Part shown: piece after piece, positions 28,345 through 38,749 of the stretch
Numbering within the stretch: the first letter of the stretch is position 1
How the letters are laid out: every line of letters starts with the position of its first letter
Assembly: GCA_947628415.1 (NCBI GenBank)
Contig: CANQZU010000004.1
Span: 1-39,918 of the forward strand
Source of the DNA: an uncultured Clostridia bacterium
GTDB lineage: Bacteria; Bacillota; Clostridia; TANB77; CAG-508
Length of the DNA: 39,918 nucleotides
Reading direction: 5' to 3'
Notes under the pieces: model-generated
The model's input: the letters and a program-made list of their open reading frames with translations, nothing else
What the model was told of the DNA's origin: nothing
Database searches by the model: none
Made by a program: the position numbers and the translations under genes

Positions 28345-31184
28345 TCTTCTCTAATCAACTCTTGTCTAGAATCTTCAATTTCTTTCATACATTTTTCTAT
28401 CTCTTGCATATCTTCTTGGCTATATATAGTTCCTTTATCTATATTCCCTAAAATTCTTGTTAAAATTCTTTTACCCCAGCTATTTTTTTCCTTTTCTTTT
28501 GTGTCTTTACTAGCTGCATGATGTGTTACTTTACTAATTATTTCTGGATGTTCTTTAGCCATATTTCTTAATACTTTAATATCAAAACCTTCATTTTTTA
28601 TTATTTCTTTTTCTATTTTAATATAATCCTCTGTATCTAATATAAAAGTTGCTGTTCCATAAGATGGTTCTACTGCATTTTTCCTTTTTTGATACATCTT
28701 TTCTATTATAGTTTTTTGTGTATTATTCAAATGCACAATTAAATATCCATCCAAATATGTTTTTGTATAATCTCTATCTAAAGCAGAAAATAATTTCCAT
28801 CTTTGATAAGGATCTGTTATAGTTTGTTTTCCTTTATTTGATTTACTTTTTTCACTACTTCTATCTTTTGAATCTACCTTTTCTTCATTTCTAGTTTTTA
28901 CTTCATTAATTTGAAGGTATTTTTCTACCAAATAATCACGTTTTTCTTTATCGCTAGGTTCTGGATATGTACTATAGATTAATATAATTTTTTGTGTACT
29001 ATCCATAGCAGGATTGCTTAATATTTCTTCTATAGAAACAAGTTCGGCTTGTTTATGAAAGATTTCCTGTGCATCACTAGGTTTTACAATTCCTTCTGTT
29101 AATAAGTCATTTAAATTTATATTCCCATATTTCAAGATGTCATCTAAGCTCATAAGATTGTCTTGATACAATTGAATAATATCTTCTTTTTTCCATCCTC
29201 TTCTATATTTTTCTATAACTTCGTCCTTTAATTTTTCTCCTATAAAAGCTTGATATAGTAAGTTATATTTCTTATAACGAATTTGGTTTTTGTCTTTTTT
29301 AGATTTCTTATAAATAGATAATAATTCTTCTTGTCCTAAATATTTTTCCAATTGTACTTCTAATTTTTTTAAAGTATCTATTTTAATTTTATCTTCAAAA
29401 TAAAGTTTTATTAATTCTTGTTCGAAAATAACCCCTTGTCTATAAAATTGTATAATTTGTTCTTCTGTTAATGGGATAGGATACTTTCTAATTGCTCTAC
29501 TGATATCTTTTTCATGTAACAATCCTTTTTGAAAGGCTTCTATTACTAATTCTTTTTCTCCATAACTTTCAAGTAATTCCATACTAATTACTTTATCTTT
29601 ATAAAGATTAATTAGCATTTGATTACTAAATTCATCTTCTAATAAACTAATTATTTCTTCATTTTCTTGATTACCTAATGCATTGTGTATTTTTATTAAT
29701 TTAGTATATTCTTCTTGATTTTCTACTTTTCCTTCTATATAAATTTCCTTATATAGTTCTGATAAATGTTGCATACTATATATACACGCTAAATCTTCTT
29801 TATCCATTTGTTGCAAAATTGTACTATTTTCATCATCTAACTTTAACATCACTACTTGTTTCTTTTCTTCTAATGTTAACAATTCCCATGTTTCTCTATC
29901 TTCATAATTTATACTGCTTACATCTACTTGTTTTTTATTTCGTATAATCTGTTTCCATTCTTCAAAATTTGCCTTTCTTTTGTAGGCAAATTCCTCTAAT
30001 TCTGATAGGGATAATCCTTTATCTATGTAAAGTTCTATTAGAACATTATCTGGTAATTCCCTCGTTTTTAATAAATCTGCTAATTCATTTTTATTAATTT
30101 TTCTTTTCTTCCATAAATAACTTATATTTTCATCAATTTGAGCTAATTTCCTTAAAGTTGATTTTTTTAAATAGTCTTCATATCCATTAGTATCTTTTAG
30201 TAACTTTTCACCTGTTCTTAATTGCCTTTCTGTACAATAATCTCCTGTTTCTAGATTAATTTTAGATAAAAATTTCTTTACATCTTGAAAACCATAAGTA
30301 TCTTCATCATGAATGACTATTTTTGTTTCCATTTTTGCATTTTTTAATAATTCATCTAAATTTTCGATTAACTTTATTTCATCTTCTTGTAAAGTTTCTT
30401 GTTTTTCTAGCTTTTGATTGATTCTATGAATAGTAAATAAAAGATATTTATCAGCATCAATAAAATCCTTTTTCATTCCTAGATGTATTTTTAATTTTTC
30501 ATGAAATATGGAAGGGTCCATTAATGGTATTGCTCTTTCTTGCAATCCTAAAAATGTACCTGCATCATCAAATAAATCATCCATTTCTTGTTGATTATAC
30601 CCTTGCTTTAAAAGAGTATCATTTACTATTACCGTATAAATTGCTACTGAAATACCATAATCATTTAACATTTGGTACATCATATCAAACGATTCTTCTA
30701 ATCCTCTTTTATCAATAACTGGAATATAATCTTTAATTTCTTCATATCTTAAATTTTCATTTTCTTTTTCATTATAAATACAACGTTTAGACGTGATTAT
30801 ATACATTTCATCTTTGTCAGGAAATGTCTCCAAAAACTTTACATCATCATCTTCCTTGATATATTCTTTTGCAAGATCTATTGCTTGTTTTAATTGTTGT
30901 TCTTCAAGATATGTAGCAAATTCTTTATTATGTTGATGTTTAAATTGATATTTCTTTGTCTCACTTAAACCATCTTGTAATCTCTTTACAATAAGTAAAA
31001 GTAGCCTCTGAATATCTATAATAGTTGCATTTTTTAATAAAAATTCCTGTATTGTACTACTTTGCTTAATCTCTCTTTTTTTGTCTTGATATAATACTTT
31101 TTTTAAATCATCCTCTTTTATTACTATCAAGCCATCAAAATTAATCTTTTCTATTATTCTTTTAATCTCTTGTTGTGTTGCCAT
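28341..31184 (-). CDS. Large hypothetical protein with helical repeats (LxxLYxxGxI-type)
   Basis: 947-aa ORF; repeated units such as MLINLYKDKVISMELLESYG, QIIQFYRQGVIFEQELIKLYFEDKI, DIIQLYQDNLMSLDDILKYG; 4-nt overlap with next gene. Confidence 0.7.
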   Translation of the reverse strand: MATQQEIKRIIEKINFDGLIVIKEDDLKKVLYQDKKREIKQSSTIQEFLLKNATIIDIQRLLLLIVKRLQDGLSETKKYQFKHQHNKEFATYLEEQQLKQAIDLAKEYIKEDDDVKFLETFPDKDEMYIITSKRCIYNEKENENLRYEEIKDYIPVIDKRGLEESFDMMYQMLNDYGISVAIYTVIVNDTLLKQGYNQQEMDDLFDDAGTFLGLQERAIPLMDPSIFHEKLKIHLGMKKDFIDADKYLLFTIHRINQKLEKQETLQEDEIKLIENLDELLKNAKMETKIVIHDEDTYGFQDVKKFLSKINLETGDYCTERQLRTGEKLLKDTNGYEDYLKKSTLRKLAQIDENISYLWKKRKINKNELADLLKTRELPDNVLIELYIDKGLSLSELEEFAYKRKANFEEWKQIIRNKKQVDVSSINYEDRETWELLTLEEKKQVVMLKLDDENSTILQQMDKEDLACIYSMQHLSELYKEIYIEGKVENQEEYTKLIKIHNALGNQENEEIISLLEDEFSNQMLINLYKDKVISMELLESYGEKELVIEAFQKGLLHEKDISRAIRKYPIPLTEEQIIQFYRQGVIFEQELIKLYFEDKIKIDTLKKLEVQLEKYLGQEELLSIYKKSKKDKNQIRYKKYNLLYQAFIGEKLKDEVIEKYRRGWKKEDIIQLYQDNLMSLDDILKYGNINLNDLLTEGIVKPSDAQEIFHKQAELVSIEEILSNPAMDSTQKIILIYSTYPEPSDKEKRDYLVEKYLQINEVKTRNEEKVDSKDRSSEKSKSNKGKQTITDPYQRWKLFSALDRDYTKTYLDGYLIVHLNNTQKTIIEKMYQKRKNAVEPSYGTATFILDTEDYIKIEKEIIKNEGFDIKVLRNMAKEHPEIISKVTHHAASKDTKEKEKNSWGKRILTRILGNIDKGTIYSQEDMQEIEKCMKEIEDSRQELIREE

Positions 31185-31197
31185 TTTTACCTCCTAT

Positions 31198-31983
31198 CTA
31201 CCAAATTGATTCTTGGACCCATTGTTTTTCTATATCTTTTAATAAGTTTTCATTAAGATGAACATGCATTCCTAATGTTAATGAATTTTCTACTTCTTCT
31301 TTGGTAAGTAATAATATTCTTTCTCCATCATTATCTATTTTTAACTGTTCTATTGCTTCTCTTACATTTTCTGCTTCATAAATTTCTATTTCAATAAAAT
31401 TATTATCACAATAATTAATTAACATATTTTTTAACCCTTGTAAGCCTTCTTTTTCTATATAAATGGAAATATTATAATGTCCATTATATTGAATATTTTT
31501 GATTTTTTCTTTTAAGCATGTACCATATAATACTCTATCTCCTAGTATTATTATCTTTGTATTTGTCATGTTTGGATTTTTTATTAAAGATAAGTTCCAA
31601 GAATTTTCTAACTCAATTTTTGTTTTTAATTTTATTTCTTTTTTAACTTCCTCTATTATTTTTATTAATACTAAATTTGTTGCTAACATAATTTCATCAA
31701 TAGCTATTTTCATGTTTACTTCATTAAATAATGCTTTAATAGCTAATATATAAGTTAGGTAAGGATTTCCCTTATGAAATATTATTACTTCATCTTCTAT
31801 TTGTCTTTCTTCCAAATTCTGCTTTTTTAATTCTTCTGAAATTTCTAATAGTTTTTCTATTTGAACTTGCATATAATAATATTTTTGATCAATTTGGTTT
31901 GCTTTTTTTATTTGTGCTTCTTTTTCTTGAATTTTTTTAGTAACTTTTTCTATTAAATTTAATTTCATATGATTTTCTAACAT
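31198..31983 (-). CDS. Hypothetical protein, coiled-coil N-terminus
   Basis: 261-aa ORF, 13 bp upstream of the 947-aa gene. Confidence 0.65.
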   Translation of the reverse strand: MLENHMKLNLIEKVTKKIQEKEAQIKKANQIDQKYYYMQVQIEKLLEISEELKKQNLEERQIEDEVIIFHKGNPYLTYILAIKALFNEVNMKIAIDEIMLATNLVLIKIIEEVKKEIKLKTKIELENSWNLSLIKNPNMTNTKIIILGDRVLYGTCLKEKIKNIQYNGHYNISIYIEKEGLQGLKNMLINYCDNNFIEIEIYEAENVREAIEQLKIDNDGERILLLTKEEVENSLTLGMHVHLNENLLKDIEKQWVQESIW

Positions 31984-32045
31984 TTTTATTCCTCGTTTCC
32001 TTTATTATTATAGCATAATTTTACATTTTTCGCAATAAAGGCTAC

Positions 32046-32106
32046 ATAATAAAGTGAACCCTTTTTGTTAAACTTTTTGTCTAACAATTTGGGTTCACTT
32101 TATTAT
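32046..32106. repeat. Long hairpin with 16-bp perfect arms and nested inner inverted repeat, possible terminator of dapL
   Basis: ATAATAAAGTGAACCC ... GGGTTCACTTTATTAT; inner GTTA...TAAC. Confidence 0.7.
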
Positions 32107-32127
32107 ACAGTCTTTAAATGTTTTATT

Positions 32128-33363
32128 TTATTTCAATCGATTTGATATTCTTTTAATTCGTTCTATTGCTTCTATTGAATTTTCTTTGGTTCCGAATGCT
32201 GTTAATCTAAAATATCCTTCTCCATGTTTACCAAATCCGCTACCTGGTGTTCCTACAACATTAGCTTCTTGTAGTAATTTATCAAAAAATTCCCATGAAG
32301 TCATTTTAGATGGTACCTGTAGCCAAATATAAGGTGAATTAATTCCTCCATATATAGTAAAACCTGCTTCTTCCAATCCTTCCTTTATAATTTTTGCATT
32401 TTCTAAATAAGATTTAATATTTTCTTTTATCTGTCTTTTACCTTGTTCAGAATACGTTGCTTCTGCTGCTCTTTGCACTACATAAGATACCCCATTAAAT
32501 TTAGTACATGTTCTTCGATTCCATAATTTATTAAGACTTACCTTTTCTCCTTCTTTAGTATATCCTTTTACTGTTTTTGGAATTACAACATAAGCACATC
32601 TAAGTCCTGTAAAGCCTGCAGTTTTAGAATAACTCTTAAATTCAATAGCAACTTCTTTTGCTCCTTCAATTTCATAAATACTATGTGGTATATCTTCCTG
32701 CGTAATAAAAGCTTCATAAGCAGCGTCATAAAGAATAATTGATTGATTTTCTTTAGCATAATCAACCCATTTTTTTAATTCTGCTTTACTTAATACTGTT
32801 CCTGTTGGATTATTTGGAAAGCATAAATAAATCATATCTACTTTTTCTTTTGGTAATTCTGGTGTGAAATTATTTTCAGCTGTTAGTGGTAAATAAATTA
32901 TACTTCTTCCAGACATTACATTTGTATCAAGATATACAGGATAAACTGGGTCTGTTATTGCTACTTTATTATTTTGTGCAAAGATATCTACTATATTGCC
33001 ACAATCACATTTTGCTCCATCTGATACAAATATTTCATCTAATGACATCTCTATTCCTTTTTGTTGATAGTCATTTTCTACAATGGCTTTTCTTAAAAAT
33101 TCATAACCTTGTTCTGGTCCATATCCTTTAAATCCTTCTGATGTTCCTATTTCATCAACAGCTTTATGCATTGCTTCTAAGCAAGCTGGTACAATAGGTT
33201 TAGTTACATCACCAATTCCTAATTTAATAATTTTCTTATCTGGATTTTCTTCTGTAAATTTTGCTACTTTTTTAGCAATTGTTGAAAAAAGATAACTATC
33301 TTCTAACATTAAAAAATTTTCATTAATAAAACTCATCATTCTCCTCCTAAATTTCTCCTTCAA
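32128..33363 (-). CDS. dapL: LL-diaminopimelate aminotransferase
   Basis: [55 protein letters not shown]. Confidence 0.93.
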   Translation of the reverse strand: MKEKFRRRMMSFINENFLMLEDSYLFSTIAKKVAKFTEENPDKKIIKLGIGDVTKPIVPACLEAMHKAVDEIGTSEGFKGYGPEQGYEFLRKAIVENDYQQKGIEMSLDEIFVSDGAKCDCGNIVDIFAQNNKVAITDPVYPVYLDTNVMSGRSIIYLPLTAENNFTPELPKEKVDMIYLCFPNNPTGTVLSKAELKKWVDYAKENQSIILYDAAYEAFITQEDIPHSIYEIEGAKEVAIEFKSYSKTAGFTGLRCAYVVIPKTVKGYTKEGEKVSLNKLWNRRTCTKFNGVSYVVQRAAEATYSEQGKRQIKENIKSYLENAKIIKEGLEEAGFTIYGGINSPYIWLQVPSKMTSWEFFDKLLQEANVVGTPGSGFGKHGEGYFRLTAFGTKENSIEAIERIKRISNRLK

Positions 33364-34186
33364 ATACAGTTGTTGCAGGTCCTATCATATAAATATGATT
33401 GTCTTCTTTATTCCATTCAATTTCTAAGATTCCTCCTAATAATTCAATGTAAATATGCCTTTTAGTTAGTCCATTTAAATAACAGCTAACAGCTGTTGCA
33501 CAAGCTCCTGTACCACAAGCTAAAGTTTCTCCTGCGCCTCTTTCCCACACTCTCATTTTAACATGTTCTTGATCTAAAATTTCTATAAATTCTACATTAG
33601 TTTTGTTAGGGAAAATAGAATCTTCTTCTATCACTTTTCCATATTTGTCAACATCAAAGTCTTTTACATCTTCAACCATTGTAACAGCATGTGGATTTCC
33701 CATAGATACACAAGTAAAAGTAAATTCTTTATCCATTGCTTTCACTCTTAAATTAGTTACTGGTTCTTTATTTGCTATAACTGGTATTTTTTCTGGCTTT
33801 AAAATTGGTTCTCCCATATCTACTTTAACCGTTTCTACTTTTCCATCTTTTACATTTAATTGTAAGGTCTTAATTCCAGCAAGCGTTTCAATGGTAATAT
33901 TGGTTTTTTGAATTAATTTCTTATCATATACAAATTTTCCAACGCAACGTATTCCGTTTCCACACATCTCTGCTTCGCTTCCATCACTATTAAACATTCT
34001 CATTTTAAAATCAGCTACATTGCTTTTACAAATTAAAATAAGTCCATCTGAACCAACTCCAAAATGTCTGTTACTAACAAATTGAGCTAGTGATGATTCA
34101 TTTTCTATGGTTTGATGGATAGCATCAATATAGACATAATCATTCCCTAGCCCATGCATTTTTGTAAACTTTATCATTTTTTTCAC
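33347..34186 (-). CDS. dapF: Diaminopimelate epimerase
   Basis: [51 protein letters not shown]. Confidence 0.97.
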   Translation of the reverse strand: MKKMIKFTKMHGLGNDYVYIDAIHQTIENESSLAQFVSNRHFGVGSDGLILICKSNVADFKMRMFNSDGSEAEMCGNGIRCVGKFVYDKKLIQKTNITIETLAGIKTLQLNVKDGKVETVKVDMGEPILKPEKIPVIANKEPVTNLRVKAMDKEFTFTCVSMGNPHAVTMVEDVKDFDVDKYGKVIEEDSIFPNKTNVEFIEILDQEHVKMRVWERGAGETLACGTGACATAVSCYLNGLTKRHIYIELLGGILEIEWNKEDNHIYMIGPATTVFEGEI

Positions 34187-34203
34187 CTCTTTTAGGCATT
34201 ACT

Positions 34204-34235
34204 AATCAATAAAATATAATTATATTTTATTGATT
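34204..34235. promoter_or_regulatory. Perfect 32-bp palindrome in the divergent dapF / transglycosylase intergenic region
   Basis: AATCAATAAAATATAATTATATTTTATTGATT equals its own reverse complement. Confidence 0.6.
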
Positions 34236-34341
34236 GTTATTTTATCATATGACTTTTTTTTTGTAAAGTCTTATTTTTTTTATAAATCCTCTTTCTTTGC
34301 TATCAGATTTGTTATATAATAAAATTAGAAATGGGGTAGTT

Positions 34342-35031
34342 ATGAAAATATTTAAAAAAATGTTATTATTATTATTTCTTCTATTAATTGTTATAATTAG
34401 CATTTTTTTTATAATTGGTTTTAGCTATTACTCAAATGCTTTAAAGGAAAAACCTCTTATTAGCCGAGTGGAAGAAATAACTAAACAAAAAAACTTTATT
34501 GATTTTCAAGATTTACCAGATAATTATATTAATGCAGTCATTGCTGTGGAAGACCATCGTTATTATGAACATGGTGCTATTGATTTAATTGGAATTGCTA
34601 GAGCCTTTTATACCAATATTCGCGATGGTGAATTTGATGAAGGTGGAAGTACTATTACGCAACAAGTTGCCAAAAATGTTGTTTTTAACCAAGACAAAAA
34701 TATTGTTAGAAAAATTGGAGAAATTTTTGCAGCTTATGATTTAGAAAAAAATTATAGTAAAGATGAAATATTTACTTTATATGTTAATTCCTCTTATTTC
34801 GGAGAAGGTTATTATTGTATTTACGATGCTAGCATGGGATATTATAATAAAAATCCAAAAGATTTAACTTTAGCTGAAGCTAGTATGCTTGCTGGTATTC
34901 CAAATGCTCCTTCTGTTTATGCTCCAACTGTAAATCCTGATTTAGCTAAAAAACGACAAAAACATGTATTAAATAAAATGGTAGAATATGGTTATATTAC
35001 CCAAGAAGAAGCTGATTTGGTTCAGGCCTAA
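34342..35031 (+). CDS. Monofunctional GT51 peptidoglycan glycosyltransferase-like protein
   Basis: TM segment then AVIAVEDHRYYEHGAIDLIGIARAF...GGSTITQQVAKNV. Confidence 0.9.
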   Translation: MKIFKKMLLLLFLLLIVIISIFFIIGFSYYSNALKEKPLISRVEEITKQKNFIDFQDLPDNYINAVIAVEDHRYYEHGAIDLIGIARAFYTNIRDGEFDEGGSTITQQVAKNVVFNQDKNIVRKIGEIFAAYDLEKNYSKDEIFTLYVNSSYFGEGYYCIYDASMGYYNKNPKDLTLAEASMLAGIPNAPSVYAPTVNPDLAKKRQKHVLNKMVEYGYITQEEADLVQA

Positions 35032-35045
35032 TAATTTAACATAAT

Positions 35046-35072
35046 AAAAAATAGGGTTATCCCCTATTTTTT
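35046..35072. terminator. Bidirectional terminator between convergent genes
   Basis: AAAAAATAGGG TTAT CCCCTATTTTTT. Confidence 0.8.
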
Positions 35073-35575
35073 ATATTTGTATCTCTATTTCATATATATT
35101 TCTACTGCCATCTAATTTGATAGAATTTTCTACTTCACTTCCATTTAAAATAATTTTACTAACTCCCTTTTCAAAAACATTTTTTCCTTCTAAATTTATT
35201 ACTTTAATATTGTAAATACTTTCTTTCCACTTATATTTCATTTGATATTCCTTCCAGTCCTTTGGAATGCATGGTTCTATTTTTAAATAACCTTTTTCTA
35301 TTTTTAATCCTAATATATTTTCTATTCCTGCTTTATAATACCAACTGCTTGAACCTGTATACCAAGTCCATCCTCCTCTACCTGCTAAATTTCCTGTTCC
35401 ATAAATATCTGCTGGAATACTATATGGTTCTACTTTGTATTTTTTGCTTGCTTCTTTGGTTCTACTGTGTTCGATTGGATTAATCATACGATAAAATTCT
35501 AAAGCTTTATCTCCAAATCCTAACATTGCTTCTGCTATAATAACCCATACAGAGCCATGTGTGTATTGCAGTTGT
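35071..35575 (-). pseudogene. 3' fragment of a GH94-type glycoside phosphorylase / cyclic glucan synthase-like gene, interrupted by the serine-recombinase element
   Basis: QYTHGSVWVIIAEAMLGFGDKALEFYRMINPIEHSRT...YKVEPYSIPADIYGTGNLAGRGGWTWYTGSSSWYYKAGIENILGL; homology-like sequence starts abruptly at QYTHG. Confidence 0.85.
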
Positions 35576-35585
35576 GGACATTTTT

Positions 35586-37214
35586 CTATCCTATCTTTTT
35601 CTCATAATTCTTTCTAGCACATATAAAATTATTATTTAAATCTTGTAATGATTTAAAATTGAAATAAATATCAACTTGTTTATCACTATGAATTTCAATT
35701 TTTTCTATAAATTCTCTAATTATTTCTTTTGTTGGTTTTTCCATATTAAAAAATTCTTCTATCAAATTATCTAGTCTACTTTCATTTTCTGTTTTATCAT
35801 TTTCTCCAGATATTTGTTGTTCTAACTCTTTGATGTTTTGTTCATAGCCTTTAATAGTTTCTTTTATTCTATTTGCATTTTTCATATATTCATCAAGCGT
35901 AATAATTCCTGCCAATCTGTCATCATACATTACTTCTAGTTTTCTAGTCTCTTTTTCTATTGTCTCTTTGAAAGTATCTATTTGTTTTTTCATATCAAGT
36001 TCTTGTGCTTGTTTTGACTTTGTTTGTTTTGCGATTTCTTCTAATTTTTTTGTATTGGTATAAACTTTACAAACTTCTCTTAAAACTTCTAGCATTTGCT
36101 CTTCAAAAACTTGATAATTAAAATTGTGTGGAGAACATACATCAAATTTTCCAAATCTTCCATATCTTTGACATCTACCATAGATATTTCCGTTTTTATC
36201 TGGACTTCTTATTCCAATATAACCTCCACAGTCATAACATCTAAGTAATCCTTTAAATAAATAATCATTTTGCACTACTCGTGAACCTTTAGTTGCCTCA
36301 ATTACTTTTTTTGCTCTTTCAAAATCTTCTTTACTAATTATTGCTTCATGCATATTTTCTACTTTTACCCAATCCTCTTCTGGTAAATTAATAAATTTTT
36401 TTGATTTAAAACTTACCTTTTTTCTCTTTCCTTGTATTACTGTTCCTGTATATATTTCGTTTGAAAGAATAAATCGTACTGTCGATTGTTGCCATAATCC
36501 ATAAGTTAAAGATTTTGTACCTCTTGTTTTCTTATTATAATCTGATGGAATTGGAATCTTCTTTTTACTCAAGTAATCTGCTATTTGCATTGTACCAAAA
36601 CCTGCTAAATATTTTTCATATATCAGTTTTACAACCTTTGCTGCTTCTTCATCTACAATTAAATGGTATTTATTTTCTGGATCTTTTTTATATCCGTAAG
36701 GTGCTGTTCCTAAATATTCTCCAAGATTTCTTTTTGATTGCAGAACACTATTTATTTTCTTTGATGTATCTTTTGCATACATTTCATTTAATATTGACTT
36801 AAATGGTGCTATATCATTATTTGATGTATCATAAGCAGTATCTATATTGTCCAAGATAGCTATAAATCTAACATTATGCTCTGGGAAGTAATCTTCAATA
36901 TAAAGACCTGATTGTACATAGTTTCTTCCAAGTCTTGATAAATCTTTAGTTATTACCATATTTATTTTTCCGTTTTCAATGTCTGCTATCATTCTATTAA
37001 ATGCAGGTCTATCAAAACTTGTACCACTTACACCATCATCAACATATTCTGATATAAAATTTAATTTGTTTTCTTTAATGTATTGCATTAGCAAAGTCCT
37101 TTGGTTTCCAATGCTTTCACTTTCTTGATATTTTTCTTTTTCTTCATCTTCTCTTGAAAGCCTTATATATATGCCTACTTTATAATCAATATTATTCAAT
37201 ATCGTATAGCTCAC
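35586..37214 (-). CDS. Large serine recombinase
   Basis: VGIYIRLSREDEE...ESIGNQRTLLMQYI...YVDDGVSGTSFDRPAFNRMI...TKDLSRLGRNYVQ; zinc-ribbon-like CYDCGGYIGIRSP; likely GTG start at 37214 after AAGGAGGG. Confidence 0.95.
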   Translation of the reverse strand: MSYTILNNIDYKVGIYIRLSREDEEKEKYQESESIGNQRTLLMQYIKENKLNFISEYVDDGVSGTSFDRPAFNRMIADIENGKINMVITKDLSRLGRNYVQSGLYIEDYFPEHNVRFIAILDNIDTAYDTSNNDIAPFKSILNEMYAKDTSKKINSVLQSKRNLGEYLGTAPYGYKKDPENKYHLIVDEEAAKVVKLIYEKYLAGFGTMQIADYLSKKKIPIPSDYNKKTRGTKSLTYGLWQQSTVRFILSNEIYTGTVIQGKRKKVSFKSKKFINLPEEDWVKVENMHEAIISKEDFERAKKVIEATKGSRVVQNDYLFKGLLRCYDCGGYIGIRSPDKNGNIYGRCQRYGRFGKFDVCSPHNFNYQVFEEQMLEVLREVCKVYTNTKKLEEIAKQTKSKQAQELDMKKQIDTFKETIEKETRKLEVMYDDRLAGIITLDEYMKNANRIKETIKGYEQNIKELEQQISGENDKTENESRLDNLIEEFFNMEKPTKEIIREFIEKIEIHSDKQVDIYFNFKSLQDLNNNFICARKNYEKKIG

Positions 37215-37307
37215 ATTACCCTCCTTACTTGCTATGTAAAGATAATGAGATAATATTGATACTCTTGTTTGCAATTATATCATACTATCTCATTAAATGC
37301 CATTATT

Positions 37308-37451
37308 TTACTTTGTTTTTTTTATACAATAATTTCCAAATGCCCTTTCAATTACTTTATCTAATGCTTCTCCTTTTTCATTAAATATAACATTTATTTT
37401 AAAATCATTCTTTTTTTTGTATTTTTTTCTTTCTATGTTTTCTTCTTGCAT
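37308..37451 (-). CDS. Small recombinase-associated protein, possibly TnpW-like, 47 aa
   Basis: MQEENIERKKYKKKNDFKINVIFNEKGEALDKVIERAFGNYCIKKTK; RBS AAAGGAGTG; below ORF-track cut-off. Confidence 0.6.
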   Translation of the reverse strand: MQEENIERKKYKKKNDFKINVIFNEKGEALDKVIERAFGNYCIKKTK

Positions 37452-37708
37452 TACACTCACTCCTTTAATTGTAAGTATTTCCAAATTCTGTATTTTTATT
37501 CTTTATAGCAAATACCATACTTATCTGTAATGCATTTTTCTACATATATTATCTTTTATTTTAAAATGGGTACATAAAAAGAAAAAAGGGTAGAAAAAAA
37601 GAAGCTATTAAAGCTTCAATTTTAAAATACTTTCATTTACATTACTAATTGTAATTTATAAGTTACCAATTAATTTTCTTTTCAATTTATTGTAATATAG
37701 ATTAACAA

Positions 37709-38059
37709 TTATTTTTCATATCTTATTTTTAGATCATCTAATGTTTCTTTTGATAAATCTCTATATGCCTTATAATCTATAAAAAAATTTTTACCATTAA
37801 TATCTTTAACTTTAAAAGTATACATAAATAAACCACCTGTAAATCCATCTTCATTATAAGTAAACCATGATGCCTTTATTTTTCCATCAATATTATATTC
37901 CTGTAAAATGTATGATTCAACCATTTCACATTTATTTTTTTCTACTTCTTGAGGATTATTTTTTATGTAGTAATTAATACCTATAAAAATACAAATAACT
38001 ATAATAAAAGTAATTAAAAATATTAATATTCTTCTATCATTTAGAACCTTTTTATACAT
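37709..38059 (-). CDS. Hypothetical membrane-anchored protein
   Basis: TM ILIFLITFIIVICIFIGINYYI; GGAGG before ATG 38059. Confidence 0.6.
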   Translation of the reverse strand: MYKKVLNDRRILIFLITFIIVICIFIGINYYIKNNPQEVEKNKCEMVESYILQEYNIDGKIKASWFTYNEDGFTGGLFMYTFKVKDINGKNFFIDYKAYRDLSKETLDDLKIRYEK

Positions 38060-38229
38060 ATTTAGTATTGCCTCCATCAAATAAAACACAAATCACTATT
38101 TTGAATTTAGATATAATATAACATTTTTATCAAAAAATGTCTACTTTTTTCTATTATCAACATTCTCTTCATTTCTAAATCAAATTGCAAAAATTTTGAA
38201 TAATTTATTTGTTCCAATATCGTGGTAAA

Positions 38230-38320
38230 ATATTATGCCCAAAATTCGCCAGCTTGGTGTTTTGACACCCTTTTTGCTGTTTAGGAGAAAATCTCCTAAA
38301 ACCTTTTTAAGCTCTCCGAG
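38230..38320. other. Structured, GC-elevated intergenic region, candidate oriT or regulatory RNA
   Basis: GGTGT-TTTG-ACACC (38256-38269), TTTAGGAGA...TCTCCTAAA (38280-38300), CTCTCCGAGAG (38312-38322). Confidence 0.4.
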
Positions 38321-38324
38321 AGAT

Positions 38325-38729
38325 TTATTCTTTATATTTTAAATCATTTTCTTTACACCAATTTATAGCTATTTCTTTATATTTTTCTTCTCTATAATTA
38401 TACCAATCTTGAATTATATTCACTTCAAAGCAATAATCTTTAAATCTTCTAAAAGCGCCTTTTCCTTGTATTAATCTAAGTAAATTGTTTCTTATTTCAA
38501 GATCATTTATTGTATCTATAAAATCGACCATTATTTGATATTCATTTATTTCATATTGTGTTGGAAGTATTATAGATTTTTCAAATAATTTGTCCAATTC
38601 ATCTTCATTTATATTTTCATATTCTCCAATATTTGATAAGAAAATTTCATCATTTTCTGGATTGTAATAACAATCTATTTCATTATTTACCATTTCTAAT
38701 CCTTCTATTATTTTAGATAAAGTAACCAT
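38325..38729 (-). CDS. UPF0158 family-like protein
   Basis: LPTQYEINEYQIMVDFI...LLRLIQGKGAFRRFKDYCFE...WYNYREEKYKEIAINWCKEN. Confidence 0.75.
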   Translation of the reverse strand: MVTLSKIIEGLEMVNNEIDCYYNPENDEIFLSNIGEYENINEDELDKLFEKSIILPTQYEINEYQIMVDFIDTINDLEIRNNLLRLIQGKGAFRRFKDYCFEVNIIQDWYNYREEKYKEIAINWCKENDLKYKE

Positions 38730-38749
38730 ATTTTTCTCTCCTTATTATT

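Noticed and set aside
32583-32765. Minus-strand 60-aa ORF inside dapL
   Set aside because: Out-of-frame overlap with a clearly conserved gene.
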